This document shows positions 1-8,472 of a stretch of DNA of 64,000 nt, one piece after another. The DNA is from a virus, in the IMG/VR virus record IMGVR_UViG_3300042878_001080, positions 1 to 64,000 of that record. One strand, 5' to 3'. Positions within the stretch are counted from its first letter, which is position 1. Every line of letters starts with the position of its first letter. Under the pieces are notes generated by a model that saw only the letters and a list, made by a program, of their open reading frames with translations, made no database searches and was not told the origin of the DNA. A program made the translations under genes and the position numbers.

Positions 1-182
1 ATAGTGGAACAATATCAGATAGTGCTTGGAGACCAACTCAACAATTTGTCGGAATTGGTAGTATATACGCTACTGACACAGCAAAAGGAAAAGGGAGTAT
101 CTTACAAATATACAACAGAGCACTATCATCATCAGAAGTATTACAAAATTATAACGCAGCAAAAGGAAGATTTGGATTATGA
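1..182 (+). CDS. C-terminal end of a LamG-like tail/adhesin protein (partial)
   Basis: An open frame entering from the left edge (codons from base 3) ends at the TGA at 180-182. The visible 59 residues finish with a segment (IYNRALSSSEVLQNYNAAKG) almost identical to the end of the next protein, so the two are tandem paralogues. This ending is usual for LamG/concanavalin-like jelly-roll domains in phage tail proteins, which bind glycans or host surfaces. The stop overlaps the next start (ATGA), implying translational coupling. The N-terminal part lies outside the window, so full domain content is unknown. Confidence 0.75.
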   Translation, partial: SGTISDSAWRPTQQFVGIGSIYATDTAKGKGSILQIYNRALSSSEVLQNYNAAKGRFGL

Positions 183-1420
183 GTACAGTAGGAGGTGGAG
201 TAAATATTGTTAGAGATGGATTGGTTATGTATTTGGACGCTTCCAACACAAAATCGTTGGCAGATGTTCCAAGTCAGAATTTATTACCATGGAGTCAGGA
301 TTTCACTAATGTGAATTGGAATAAAATGAATATAACTGTAACTGCCAATACCACAACAGCACCCGATTTATCTAATACAGCAAACAGTGTTATACCAAAC
401 ACTGTTAATGGTGACCATTCCCTTAATGAAAATGGTGGAACTGTTAATTCTGCAAATACATATACCATATCTGTTTATGTTAAATCTAATGGGTATAATT
501 TTGTTAGATTAAGTTTTGAAGGTGCTGCAAGTAATGTTAATTATACTTTTTTTAATTTATCTAATGGGACTATAGGAAATACAAGTTCAATGTTATCAAA
601 CACAATAACCAACGTAGGAAATGGATGGTATCGTTGTAGTTCCACCCGAACAACAGATTTTTCAGGTCTTTTAAGAATGACAATATACGTCACAAGTGCA
701 AATAGTCAATTCTCCTATACTGGTGATGGTGTTTCAGGTCTTTATCTTTGGGGTACTCAATTAGAATTGGGTTCAGTTGCAACAACTTACATACCGACAA
801 CAACAGTTGCTGCATCAAGAGTACCAACATGGACAGACATATCAAAAGGGGGTAATAACGGAATATTAACAAGTGGATTTACATATAACTATTCAAATGG
901 GGGTAGTCTATTTTTTAATGGTGCGACTAGTTTTATCACAATATCAAATCCAATTAATCAATCAAATTTACTACAAGAATGGACAGTAATGGTATGGATT
1001 AATATAAGTGATAAAACTAGTCAAACATTACTAGGAGGGTTGAATCTGGGTTTATATGTTTGTTATTCTCAAGGTAATAATTCTCTACTGGCTTTAAATG
1101 ATTCATCTGGGGGGGATTATTATACATATGGCGGGGATTTAGGAGGAATAGGGTGGGTTTTAGTTAGCTTTATATTTAAAAATTTAACAGGTGAAAGATA
1201 TATTTATAGAAATGGTGTTAATATAACTACTAGTGGGCCAAATGTGTCCAGTAATCCTTTTGGTATATCATCAACATTGGTAATAGGTCAAATAAGTACT
1301 GGTAACTTAACTAGGGCATTTCAAGGATTACTGTCAAACATACAAATTTATAACAGAGCTTTATCACCATCAGAAGTATTACAAAATTATAATGCCGCAA
1401 AATCAAAATTCGGTTTATAA
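179..1420 (+). CDS. LamG-like tail adhesin
   Basis: 413 residues. The N-terminal part (VRDGLVMYLDASN) is the usual opening of these phage surface proteins. Residues about 40-200 resemble a carbohydrate-binding beta-sandwich (aromatic-rich, with GNGWYRCSSTRTTDFSG). Residues about 230-410 form a LamG/concanavalin-like jelly roll (GSLFFNGATSFITI, EWTVMVWINI, NIQIYNRALSPSEVLQNYNA). Its role is probably glycan binding at the virion surface during host recognition. The start ATG overlaps the stop of the preceding paralogue, so the pair is a tandem duplication and probably one operon. Domain assignment is by pattern recognition; the ligand is unknown. Confidence 0.7.
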   Translation: MSTVGGGVNIVRDGLVMYLDASNTKSLADVPSQNLLPWSQDFTNVNWNKMNITVTANTTTAPDLSNTANSVIPNTVNGDHSLNENGGTVNSANTYTISVYVKSNGYNFVRLSFEGAASNVNYTFFNLSNGTIGNTSSMLSNTITNVGNGWYRCSSTRTTDFSGLLRMTIYVTSANSQFSYTGDGVSGLYLWGTQLELGSVATTYIPTTTVAASRVPTWTDISKGGNNGILTSGFTYNYSNGGSLFFNGATSFITISNPINQSNLLQEWTVMVWINISDKTSQTLLGGLNLGLYVCYSQGNNSLLALNDSSGGDYYTYGGDLGGIGWVLVSFIFKNLTGERYIYRNGVNITTSGPNVSSNPFGISSTLVIGQISTGNLTRAFQGLLSNIQIYNRALSPSEVLQNYNAAKSKFGL

Positions 1421-1432
1421 TAATATCCGACA

Positions 1433-1440
1433 TATTTATA
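1433..1440 (+). promoter_or_regulatory. TATTTATA motif, candidate phage promoter
   Basis: TATTTATA followed by an A-rich leader, 38 bases before the fibre gene at 1479 and in a 58-base intergenic gap. Same octamer, same orientation as at many other unit starts in this window. Confidence 0.5.
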
Positions 1441-1478
1441 ATAAAATAACATTTACTGGAAAGGGAAAGTAAAACATT

Positions 1479-3293
1479 ATGGCATCAGAATTTAACATAA
1501 AAAATGGATTTATATCAAATAATAACTCCATCGTACAGGGTACTTTAACAGCAACAACATTATACACAACAACATCATCCGTTTACGGTAACTTATTATT
1601 AGGTACAACAACAGATAACGGTGTTTCAAAATTACAAATTAAAGGAACAACAGCATCAGATGGTCCAACATTAGGAACGGAACTTGCAACAACTGCGACA
1701 GGTACAAACTGGGTTGGAACATCATTTGCTTTAGGATATGACCACACAACAGGTAGTACAGTTGCATTGACATCTACATTAGCAGCAGTTAATGGAACTT
1801 ATTATCAAATTGCTTATACTATAACTGGTAGAACTACTGGTTCAATCTCTATAAATTATGGTGGTTCGAATAACACAAGTATAACTTCAACAGGTACTCT
1901 TGGACCATTAGCAACTACAACAGGTGTTTTAACTATAACACCAACAACTGATTTTGATGGTACATTAGTTTTAAGTGTTAAAGCACAAACAACAACAAGT
2001 GTTGCAACAACCACATTTACTAATAGTTCAGGTACAATTGTAAATGAGATTAGAAACTCAAGTAGTAATACCAATTTATTTATTGGACAAGATAGTGGTA
2101 GAAGAGTTACAACAGGATTAGGGAATATATTTTTAGGTAATGGGTCTGGTAAAAATAATACAACTGGAACTCAAAATACTTTTATAGGATTTAATTCTGG
2201 CCAGGTAAACTCTCTAGGTTTATTTAATACATTTATAGGTTATCAAACAGGTTTATTTAATACAACAGGTGGTTATAATACTTTTATAGGACAGAATGCT
2301 GGATATACTAATACAATAGGTGGTAGTAATGTATTCTTAGGACAAAGTGCTGGTTATCAAAATATTGGTGGTGGTAGTAACGTATTCTTAGGTCTTCAAG
2401 CTGGTTATAATAATACAAGTGGTGGTTCAAATATAAATATAGGTTTAAATGCTGGTTTTGCTAATCAAACAGGTAGTGAGAATGTTTTTATAGGTTATAC
2501 AGCTGGTCGATTTATTTCTAATGGTATTACAACAGCAACAGTTGTAAATAAATCAATATTAATTGGTGCCAATACAAAACCACTTGCTGATACTCAAACT
2601 AATCAAATTGTAATTGGTGATTCTACTGTAGGTCTTGGTTCAAATACTATAGTGTTAGGAAATACCTCTACAGTTACAACAGCAATTTATGGTAATCTAT
2701 TACTAGGAACAACAAGTGATGGTGGAGGTAAATTACAAATATCAGGTTCTATAAATCCAACATCAACAGTTGCTAGAGGTGCATCTATCTCTCCAACATT
2801 AGTTGCTACAGCAAATAACGATACACTTATTGGATTGGATATTAATCCAACTTTTACAAACGGAGTATTTACTGGATTAACTAATATAGCAATTAGAACA
2901 GGGGGACATATATTTCCAAGAAGCGGAAATTCTTCAGATTTAGGAGGGAGTAGTGTACCCTTTAGGGATATTATTAGTGCTGGTAATGTTTTTGCAAATT
3001 ATTTCCAAGGATATACAGGAGGATTTTATTTTGCAACGGGTTACGTGAATAAAGTCAGAGTTGTATCCAATGGAAATTTTATCATACAAGACGGTGGTAC
3101 TTTTACAGACGTATCAAGTGCAAGACTTCAAATAAATAGCACCACACAAGGTGTATTACTACCAAGAATGACGACAGCCCAAATAAACGCAATTGTTTCC
3201 CCAGTACAAGGTTTAACGGTTTTCAATACAGATTTAAACACACTTTGTTTTTATACAACATCGTGGCAAAAAGTAACTAATACAGCAATGTAA
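1479..3293 (+). CDS. Tail fibre with 17-residue glycine/asparagine repeats
   Basis: 604 residues. Residues about 200-350 contain eight or so 17-residue repeats of the form N(T/V)F(I/L)Gx(N/S)AGxxNTxGG, resembling the coiled beta-roll repeats of trimeric adhesin heads. Two copies of a YGNLLLGTT-type segment flank this region. The C-terminus carries a module with LLPRMTTAQINAI and a GLTVFNT strand, frequent at the ends of Bacteroidota surface and phage proteins. A beta-rich domain occupies residues about 60-190. It is probably a trimeric fibre that contacts the host. It lies in the adhesin cluster behind its own TATTTATA motif. The receptor cannot be inferred. Confidence 0.7.
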   Translation: MASEFNIKNGFISNNNSIVQGTLTATTLYTTTSSVYGNLLLGTTTDNGVSKLQIKGTTASDGPTLGTELATTATGTNWVGTSFALGYDHTTGSTVALTSTLAAVNGTYYQIAYTITGRTTGSISINYGGSNNTSITSTGTLGPLATTTGVLTITPTTDFDGTLVLSVKAQTTTSVATTTFTNSSGTIVNEIRNSSSNTNLFIGQDSGRRVTTGLGNIFLGNGSGKNNTTGTQNTFIGFNSGQVNSLGLFNTFIGYQTGLFNTTGGYNTFIGQNAGYTNTIGGSNVFLGQSAGYQNIGGGSNVFLGLQAGYNNTSGGSNINIGLNAGFANQTGSENVFIGYTAGRFISNGITTATVVNKSILIGANTKPLADTQTNQIVIGDSTVGLGSNTIVLGNTSTVTTAIYGNLLLGTTSDGGGKLQISGSINPTSTVARGASISPTLVATANNDTLIGLDINPTFTNGVFTGLTNIAIRTGGHIFPRSGNSSDLGGSSVPFRDIISAGNVFANYFQGYTGGFYFATGYVNKVRVVSNGNFIIQDGGTFTDVSSARLQINSTTQGVLLPRMTTAQINAIVSPVQGLTVFNTDLNTLCFYTTSWQKVTNTAM

Positions 3294-3314
3294 TAAAATA
3301 AATAACAAAAAATT

Positions 3315-3677
3315 ATGATACAATACGAATGGATTATTAGCAGTATGGACTGCGTACCGTCATTAGATGGTTTAACTGATGTAGTGAGCACAGTACATTG
3401 GAGATATAAAGGAACAACAGAAGAAGGTGTAATGGCTGAAATATACGGTCTTTTACCTGTCGGACAACCAAGTCCTGATAACTTTGTGGATTACTCAAAT
3501 TTAACTTTCGAACAAGTTAGTGGTTGGTTAGAAACCATCTATTCTCAGGAAATACCTGTAGAAGAAGGTCAAACAGAAATTAAAGAAACACAATTATCTT
3601 CGATGAAAAAAACTATTGAGGATAGAATCAATTTAATTTTAAACCCCCCAGTTATCACGTTACCATTACCATTTTAA
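3315..3677 (+). CDS. Small conserved virion-associated or fibre-assembly protein
   Basis: 120 residues, beginning with a beta-rich stretch (YEWIISSMDCVPSL, STVHWRYKGT) and ending with a helical segment and a Pro-rich tail. Proteins of this size and pattern often sit next to fibre genes in T4-like marine phages, where they are annotated as structural or fibre-assembly proteins. It starts 21 bases after the fibre stop and ends 3 bases before the next start, so it belongs to this operon. No catalytic motif is visible. The function is inferred from position only. Confidence 0.5.
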   Translation: MIQYEWIISSMDCVPSLDGLTDVVSTVHWRYKGTTEEGVMAEIYGLLPVGQPSPDNFVDYSNLTFEQVSGWLETIYSQEIPVEEGQTEIKETQLSSMKKTIEDRINLILNPPVITLPLPF

Positions 3678-3680
3678 TTA

Positions 3681-4844
3681 ATGCAAGTAGTTGAAGTTAG
3701 TAGTTTAACCGGACATTCCCCGTACAGTATAACAATATGTGATATAACCAAGACATATTGTTATGTTGTTGCAACAGGTGTTGTATCTATACCAATAACG
3801 GTTGATATACCAACAGAATTATTGGGAACGGAAGAATTATTGGTTGTAATAACGGATTCTGCTGGTTGTGAAATGTTTCAACCATATTACTGTATTACAC
3901 CGACACCAACACCGACATTAACACCAACTCCGACAATAACCCCAACAAATATCTCATGTAATTGTATAACATTTACAAATATTGGGGTAACAACCCAAGG
4001 ATTTAGTTATATTGATTGTGAGAATCTAAGTATTGATTTTAAAATAAATTCGGGAACCACATTATATGTTTGTGGTAAATCACCGATGGTATCGGGTGAT
4101 GTAATATATTCGATGGGATTACCTTGTGTTGACAACACTTGTATATTACCAACTCCAACACCAACACCAACACAATTTAGAAACTTTAGGGTGACCAATT
4201 ACGACACTGATGGTTCCATGTTAACAGGTATAACAACAAGTTTTATTTCAACGTTTAATATTGTGTATCCATTATCTAGTGGTCACACAGGAAACGGATA
4301 TCTGTCAACAAATTCTATTGGTGATTATATGTCCTTTTCAATTACGGGTGGTTCAAACTACGCAATTAATGTTTATGTTAATAGTATATTATCGAGTGGT
4401 TATACAGGAATACCCCCATATACGGAAGTTTATTATTTAACACAAAGTATTGGTGGTAGTGATTTGTTATCTGTCGATATAATTGACCCTCTTAACCCTC
4501 CAACACAAACTCCAACACAAACTCCAACAAAAACTCCGACAAATACACCAACACCAAGTGTAACTCCGACATTAACACCAACAATAACACCGACCAATAC
4601 AGTCACACCTACGGTAACTCGAACACAAACCCCAACAGTAACCCCAACATTAACCCCGACTAATACCGTAACCCCAACACCTAGTGTAACCCCAACATTA
4701 ACCCCGACTAATACTGTTACACCAACTAAAACTGTGACCCCAACTATCACACCAACCCCAACTAGAACACCAATATATTATTTAGAACAAGCCAACGGAT
4801 TTTATGTTTTACAAGCGGATGGTTCAAAACTTATTATAACATAA
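3681..4844 (+). CDS. Pro-Thr repeat virion surface protein
   Basis: 387 residues. Short Cys-containing beta domains alternate with low-complexity (T-P-T-x) linkers. The main linker spans residues about 273-362, with shorter ones near 74-92 and 153-164. The first bead has a C-x-C ... Y-x-x-C ... V-C-G pattern (from about residue 93), repeated in the large protein at 10984. The short C-terminal domain reads [19 protein letters not shown]. The tracts resemble mucin-like stalks, a usual substrate for O-glycosylation, and three glycosyltransferase genes follow shortly after. It is probably a virion decoration or fibre protein. No enzymatic motif is seen. Confidence 0.6.
   Translation: MQVVEVSSLTGHSPYSITICDITKTYCYVVATGVVSIPITVDIPTELLGTEELLVVITDSAGCEMFQPYYCITPTPTPTLTPTPTITPTNISCNCITFTNIGVTTQGFSYIDCENLSIDFKINSGTTLYVCGKSPMVSGDVIYSMGLPCVDNTCILPTPTPTPTQFRNFRVTNYDTDGSMLTGITTSFISTFNIVYPLSSGHTGNGYLSTNSIGDYMSFSITGGSNYAINVYVNSILSSGYTGIPPYTEVYYLTQSIGGSDLLSVDIIDPLNPPTQTPTQTPTKTPTNTPTPSVTPTLTPTITPTNTVTPTVTRTQTPTVTPTLTPTNTVTPTPSVTPTLTPTNTVTPTKTVTPTITPTPTRTPIYYLEQANGFYVLQADGSKLIIT
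4500..4770 (+). repeat. Degenerate ACNCCAACN tract encoding (TPTx)n
   Basis: About 270 bases of near-repeats of ACACCAACA/ACCCCGACT encode a Thr-Pro tract. The synonymous drift between units shows selection on the protein repeat rather than recent DNA slippage. Confidence 0.85.
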
Positions 4845-4846
4845 AC

Positions 4847-4854
4847 TATTTATA
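4847..4854 (+). promoter_or_regulatory. TATTTATA motif, candidate phage promoter
   Basis: Lies in the 20-base gap between the Pro-Thr protein and the next start at 4865. It extends to the palindrome TATTTATAAATA. Confidence 0.45.
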
Positions 4855-4864
4855 AATAAAAAAT

Positions 4865-5503
4865 ATGCCAGATTTACCAATATCATCACTACCCGAATTA
4901 ACCGCCATGACTTCAAATGCGGAATTCGTTGTTGAACAGTCAGGTACAACATACAAAGTTAAGAAAACAGTGTTATCACCATTAACAACTGCTTATGGTC
5001 TGTATTCCCAAACAGGTGATAGTGCTACGGTATCAGCAACCACTGTTGAAACGAGTATAATAGGTCCGGGTGTTGGAACATTAACAGTCCCAGCAAATGG
5101 GTTTAGTGTTGGTGATTCGTTTCAAGTATCATTCGATGGTATTTTGTCTTGTATTAACACCGCAACAATCAACATTCACGTTAGAACAACTGGTGGGGCA
5201 TTACTCATTGATACAGGAGTAATAGATTTGGACACCTCAACCTCAAGGCCTTGGTTATTAACACTATATTTCACGATAAGAAAAATCGGAGGAACCACAG
5301 TTGCTTCAATATCATCCGGCGGACTATTCTCCTACCTTAAAGATGCTAGTATTACCTATGAAGGATATCCGTTAAGTGAGATTAATAATACGACATTTGA
5401 CACCACAATAATCAACACATTATCAGTGAATGTCCAATGGAATACCGCTAATGTGGGAAATCAAATATTTTCAAGAAATTTTACATTAACTAAAATATTT
5501 TAA
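4865..5503 (+). CDS. Small tail fibre / virion structural protein
   Basis: 212 residues. The N-terminus (MPDLPISSLPELTAM followed by EFVVEQSGTTYKVKK) is a pattern often seen at the virion-attachment end of phage fibre proteins. The rest is a beta-rich, Thr/Ser/Gly-rich domain resembling a jelly-roll head (SVGDSFQVSFDGIL, PWLLTLYFTIRKIG). It closes the adhesin cluster and is preceded by its own TATTTATA motif. The role in attachment is an inference; no catalytic residues are recognised. Confidence 0.55.
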   Translation: MPDLPISSLPELTAMTSNAEFVVEQSGTTYKVKKTVLSPLTTAYGLYSQTGDSATVSATTVETSIIGPGVGTLTVPANGFSVGDSFQVSFDGILSCINTATINIHVRTTGGALLIDTGVIDLDTSTSRPWLLTLYFTIRKIGGTTVASISSGGLFSYLKDASITYEGYPLSEINNTTFDTTIINTLSVNVQWNTANVGNQIFSRNFTLTKIF

Positions 5504-5540
5504 GGAGAACGATAACACTAATTAAATAAAATTATTTATC

Positions 5541-5577
5541 TTTTATTTTAAGTTATTATTATTAATTTAAAATAAAA
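5541..5577 (+). promoter_or_regulatory. AT-rich hairpin abutting a start codon, with TATTTATC just upstream
   Basis: TTTTATTTTAA (5541-5551) pairs with TTAAAATAAAA (5567-5577) across a 15-base loop, ending three bases before the ATG at 5581. A TATTTATC motif lies at 5533-5540. The structure could hide the ribosome entry region of the first glycosyltransferase gene, or act as a weak terminator of the upstream unit. Confidence 0.35.
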
Positions 5578-5580
5578 AAG

Positions 5581-6831
5581 ATGAATAAGATTTTTATACA
5601 AATTGCCGCTTATCGCGACCCCCAACTTAACATAACAATTAAGGATTGTATTAAGAACGCTAAATACCCTAAGAATTTGGTATTTGGCATTTGTAATCAA
5701 CACCACCCTGATGATGAATTTAATATTGACGAATATCAAAAGGACAAAAGATTTAAAATTGAGAATGTTTTATATTCCGATTCTAAAGGAGCTTGTTGGG
5801 CAAGAAATTTACTACAACAAAGATATAGTGGTGAAACCTACACACTACAAATAGATTCCCATATGAGGTTTGCTCCGAATTGGGATGTCGAATTAATTAA
5901 AATGATTAAACAACTCCAAAAGAAAGGATTTAAGAAACCTTTATTAACGGGATATGTTTCTTCGTTCGACCCGGATAATGACCCGGAAGGAAGAGTCCAA
6001 GAACCTTGGAGGATGGCTTTTGATAGATTTATTCCGGAAGGAGCCGTGTTTTTCCTACCTGAAACAATCCCCGGTTGGCAAACATTAACAGAACCAGTTC
6101 CGGCAAGATTCTATTCAGCACATTTTTGTTTCACATTAGGACAATTTAGTGAAGAAGTTCAACACGATAATGAATTCTACTTTCATGGTGAGGAAATATC
6201 TGTAGGTGTTAGAGCTTACACTCACGGATACGACCTATTCCATCCACACAAAACATTAATTTGGCACGAATACACGAGAAAAGATAGAGTTAAATCTTGG
6301 GATGATGACAAAGAGTGGGGTAAGAAAAATGAATCCGCACATTCAAAAAATAGAAAACTATTCTCGATGGATGGTGAAGTTTATAATCCCGAAGAATTTG
6401 GTAAATACGGATTTGGTACCGAAAGAACCCTTAAAGATTATGAAATATATTCAGGTCTTAAGTTTTCAAATAGAGCCGTTCAACAATACACATTAGATAA
6501 ACATTATCCCCCAAACCCCCAAGTTTTTGAAACTGAAGAAGAGTGGTTGGCAAGTTATGCGAGTATCTTCAAACATTGTATCGATATTGGATTTTCTCAA
6601 GTTCCGGAAAAGGATTACGACTTTTGGGTTGTTGCTTTCCACGATGAAAACGATGAAACTCTCTTTAGAAAAGATGCCGATATCAACGAAATTAACAATA
6701 TGTTAAGAGACCCTGATGGGTATTGTAAAGTTTGGAGAGAATTTCAAACCGTTCATAAACCAAAATACTGGGTTGTTTGGCCGTTTAGTAAGTCAAAAGG
6801 TTGGTGTGATAGAATAACGGGAAATTTATAA
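5581..6831 (+). CDS. GT60-like (PF11397-type) GlcNAc-transferase
   Basis: 416 residues. The N-terminus IFIQIAAYRDPQLNITIKDC, then WARNLLQQRY and LQIDSHMRFAPNWD (DSH as the DxD-like metal/nucleotide site, near residue 97), is the pattern of the Glycosyltransferase (GlcNAc) family. Characterised GT60 eukaryotic members move GlcNAc from UDP-GlcNAc to hydroxyproline or Thr of polypeptides. Residues about 195-250 (HGEEISVGVRAYTHGYDLFHP) fit the second half of the fold. It heads a three-gene cluster; its stop is immediately followed by the next ATG. The likely cytosolic role is to glycosylate virion proteins, or less likely DNA or host glycans. Family call is good; acceptor is inferred. Confidence 0.75.
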   Translation: MNKIFIQIAAYRDPQLNITIKDCIKNAKYPKNLVFGICNQHHPDDEFNIDEYQKDKRFKIENVLYSDSKGACWARNLLQQRYSGETYTLQIDSHMRFAPNWDVELIKMIKQLQKKGFKKPLLTGYVSSFDPDNDPEGRVQEPWRMAFDRFIPEGAVFFLPETIPGWQTLTEPVPARFYSAHFCFTLGQFSEEVQHDNEFYFHGEEISVGVRAYTHGYDLFHPHKTLIWHEYTRKDRVKSWDDDKEWGKKNESAHSKNRKLFSMDGEVYNPEEFGKYGFGTERTLKDYEIYSGLKFSNRAVQQYTLDKHYPPNPQVFETEEEWLASYASIFKHCIDIGFSQVPEKDYDFWVVAFHDENDETLFRKDADINEINNMLRDPDGYCKVWREFQTVHKPKYWVVWPFSKSKGWCDRITGNL

Positions 6832-8472
6832 ATGTTTAAAATTAATGATGTTAGAAAAGTTGTAATAAACCTTAAACGAAGACCTGATAGATTAGAACAA
6901 TTCAATCAAGAAATGAACTATATGGGTTGGGATTACGAGGTGTTTGAAGCAATTGATGGTGGTGGATATGTCGGATGTGCTTTATCTCATCAAAAAATTA
7001 TTGAGGATTTTTTAAAAACCGATGATGAATATATTATGGTTTTTGAGGATGATTCTTTTTTTATGCCTTATACTAAAAATCAATTAGAAAAATCTTTAAA
7101 CGAATTATCTAATCTTGATTGGGATTTTTTTCATTTAGGTCCAAGTATAAATTGCCCTGTAAATAATTTTTCAGATAATTTATTAAATTTATCTAAATTA
7201 CCAGAACAAGAACCTCACCATAGAGGGATTTATAACACCGTTTGTTACATTACTAATAAAAAGTTTGCCAAAAAAATACTTGAGTGGAAAGTTAATAACC
7301 AAAAAGCTATCGACCAATTTTTTTATGAGGACATATACAATCAATTAAATTGTTACGCACCTTCAATACCGTTAGTCACACAAAAAAATGGTTTTTCAGA
7401 CATTAATAATACAAACGATAATAATCATTATCTTATCACATATAATTGGAATTTATATACCCAAAACAAAATTAGTGCCTTTTATTACGACATTAATCAA
7501 TGTGAAAAAGAAAAAAAAATAATAGAAAAACCAATTACCGTTATTAGTGAGATTATAGAGTCAAAATTACAATTATTAGAAGTTAAGACCGAACATAAGG
7601 TTAAATTTATTACAGCCATTTACGCTAATCTATATGGTACCGAATTAGGTGGAAGACCTAATCGTCACGGACATTATAGATGGAGTTTATTATCCATATT
7701 AAAAATGACTAACGCTGATTTCATTTGTTACACCTCAGATGAGGAATTTGATGATTTAGTTAAGTTTTTTTATATAGAGAATAACATTAGTAACGAAAAA
7801 TTACAGATAGTTAAATTTAATCTGTTTAATAATGAGTTTTCTGAAATTATTAACAAATATAAAGATGTTGAGGGAATTAAACGAGGTGATAGATGTATCG
7901 AAATTCAATATATGAAATTCTTATGGTTTTTAACTGAAGATAAAACATATGATTATTATTTTTGGATTGATGCAGGATTATCCCATTGTGGATTAATACC
8001 AAATAAATACCTCTCTTTAACAGGCCCACATAACCAAGGTTATTATGAAAGTCCTTTATTTAATAATGTGTTTTTAAATAATTTAATTAAAAATACCGGA
8101 GATAAATTTACCCTTATTGGAAAAGAAAACGAGCGAAATTTTTGGTCGGGAACCGTAAATCCAATACATTTTATCGAATACAATCGAAGTATTCATATTA
8201 TTGGAGGTATGTTCGGTGGTAGAAAAGAATTGTGGGAAAGAATTGTTCAATTATTTAAAGGATATGTTTATAAAGTTACCGAATACGATAACCGATTATA
8301 TCACGAAGAAGATATTATGACATTAATGTTTAGAAATCACCCGGAATTATTTCACGATTATTATTTTGAAACTTGGTGGCACGAGGATGAAAGAATGGCC
8401 GGAACAGATATGGCGGAACACGTTAAAAACAATAAAAGCTTTTATAAAATATTAGAAGAATTAAATGAATAA
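6832..8472 (+). CDS. Two-domain glycosyltransferase: GT25-like plus HtrL/WlaTC-like
   Basis: 546 residues. Residues 1-~180 match the GT25 (LPS biosynthesis) pattern: VVINLKRRPDRLEQF, GCALSHQKII and an acidic metal site, YIMVFEDDSFF. Residues ~255-540 match the HtrL/WlaTC-type transferase pattern: YDYYFWIDAGLSH, GGMFGGRKELWERI and ending YYFETWWHEDE. The second domain is paralogous to the N-terminal half of the next protein. The start directly follows the previous stop with no spacer, and the stop overlaps the next ATG by 8 bases, so the three genes are co-translated. The likely role is sequential sugar addition to a phage component. Confidence 0.72.
   Translation: MFKINDVRKVVINLKRRPDRLEQFNQEMNYMGWDYEVFEAIDGGGYVGCALSHQKIIEDFLKTDDEYIMVFEDDSFFMPYTKNQLEKSLNELSNLDWDFFHLGPSINCPVNNFSDNLLNLSKLPEQEPHHRGIYNTVCYITNKKFAKKILEWKVNNQKAIDQFFYEDIYNQLNCYAPSIPLVTQKNGFSDINNTNDNNHYLITYNWNLYTQNKISAFYYDINQCEKEKKIIEKPITVISEIIESKLQLLEVKTEHKVKFITAIYANLYGTELGGRPNRHGHYRWSLLSILKMTNADFICYTSDEEFDDLVKFFYIENNISNEKLQIVKFNLFNNEFSEIINKYKDVEGIKRGDRCIEIQYMKFLWFLTEDKTYDYYFWIDAGLSHCGLIPNKYLSLTGPHNQGYYESPLFNNVFLNNLIKNTGDKFTLIGKENERNFWSGTVNPIHFIEYNRSIHIIGGMFGGRKELWERIVQLFKGYVYKVTEYDNRLYHEEDIMTLMFRNHPELFHDYYFETWWHEDERMAGTDMAEHVKNNKSFYKILEELNE

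Noticed and set aside
4-213. Plus-strand open frame starting at 4
   Set aside because: The frame of 3-182 matches the C-terminus of the paralogous adhesin, so this one is out of frame.
1201-1208. TATTTATA inside the adhesin gene as a promoter
   Set aside because: No gene start follows in the right distance; expected by chance in AT-rich DNA. Another copy inside the LysM-like gene near 41010 was left out for the same reason.
4433-4750. Minus-strand open frame with Val-Gly repeats opposite the Thr-Pro tract
   Set aside because: It is the antisense of the (TPTx)n coding repeat; low complexity with no start context, so a shadow.
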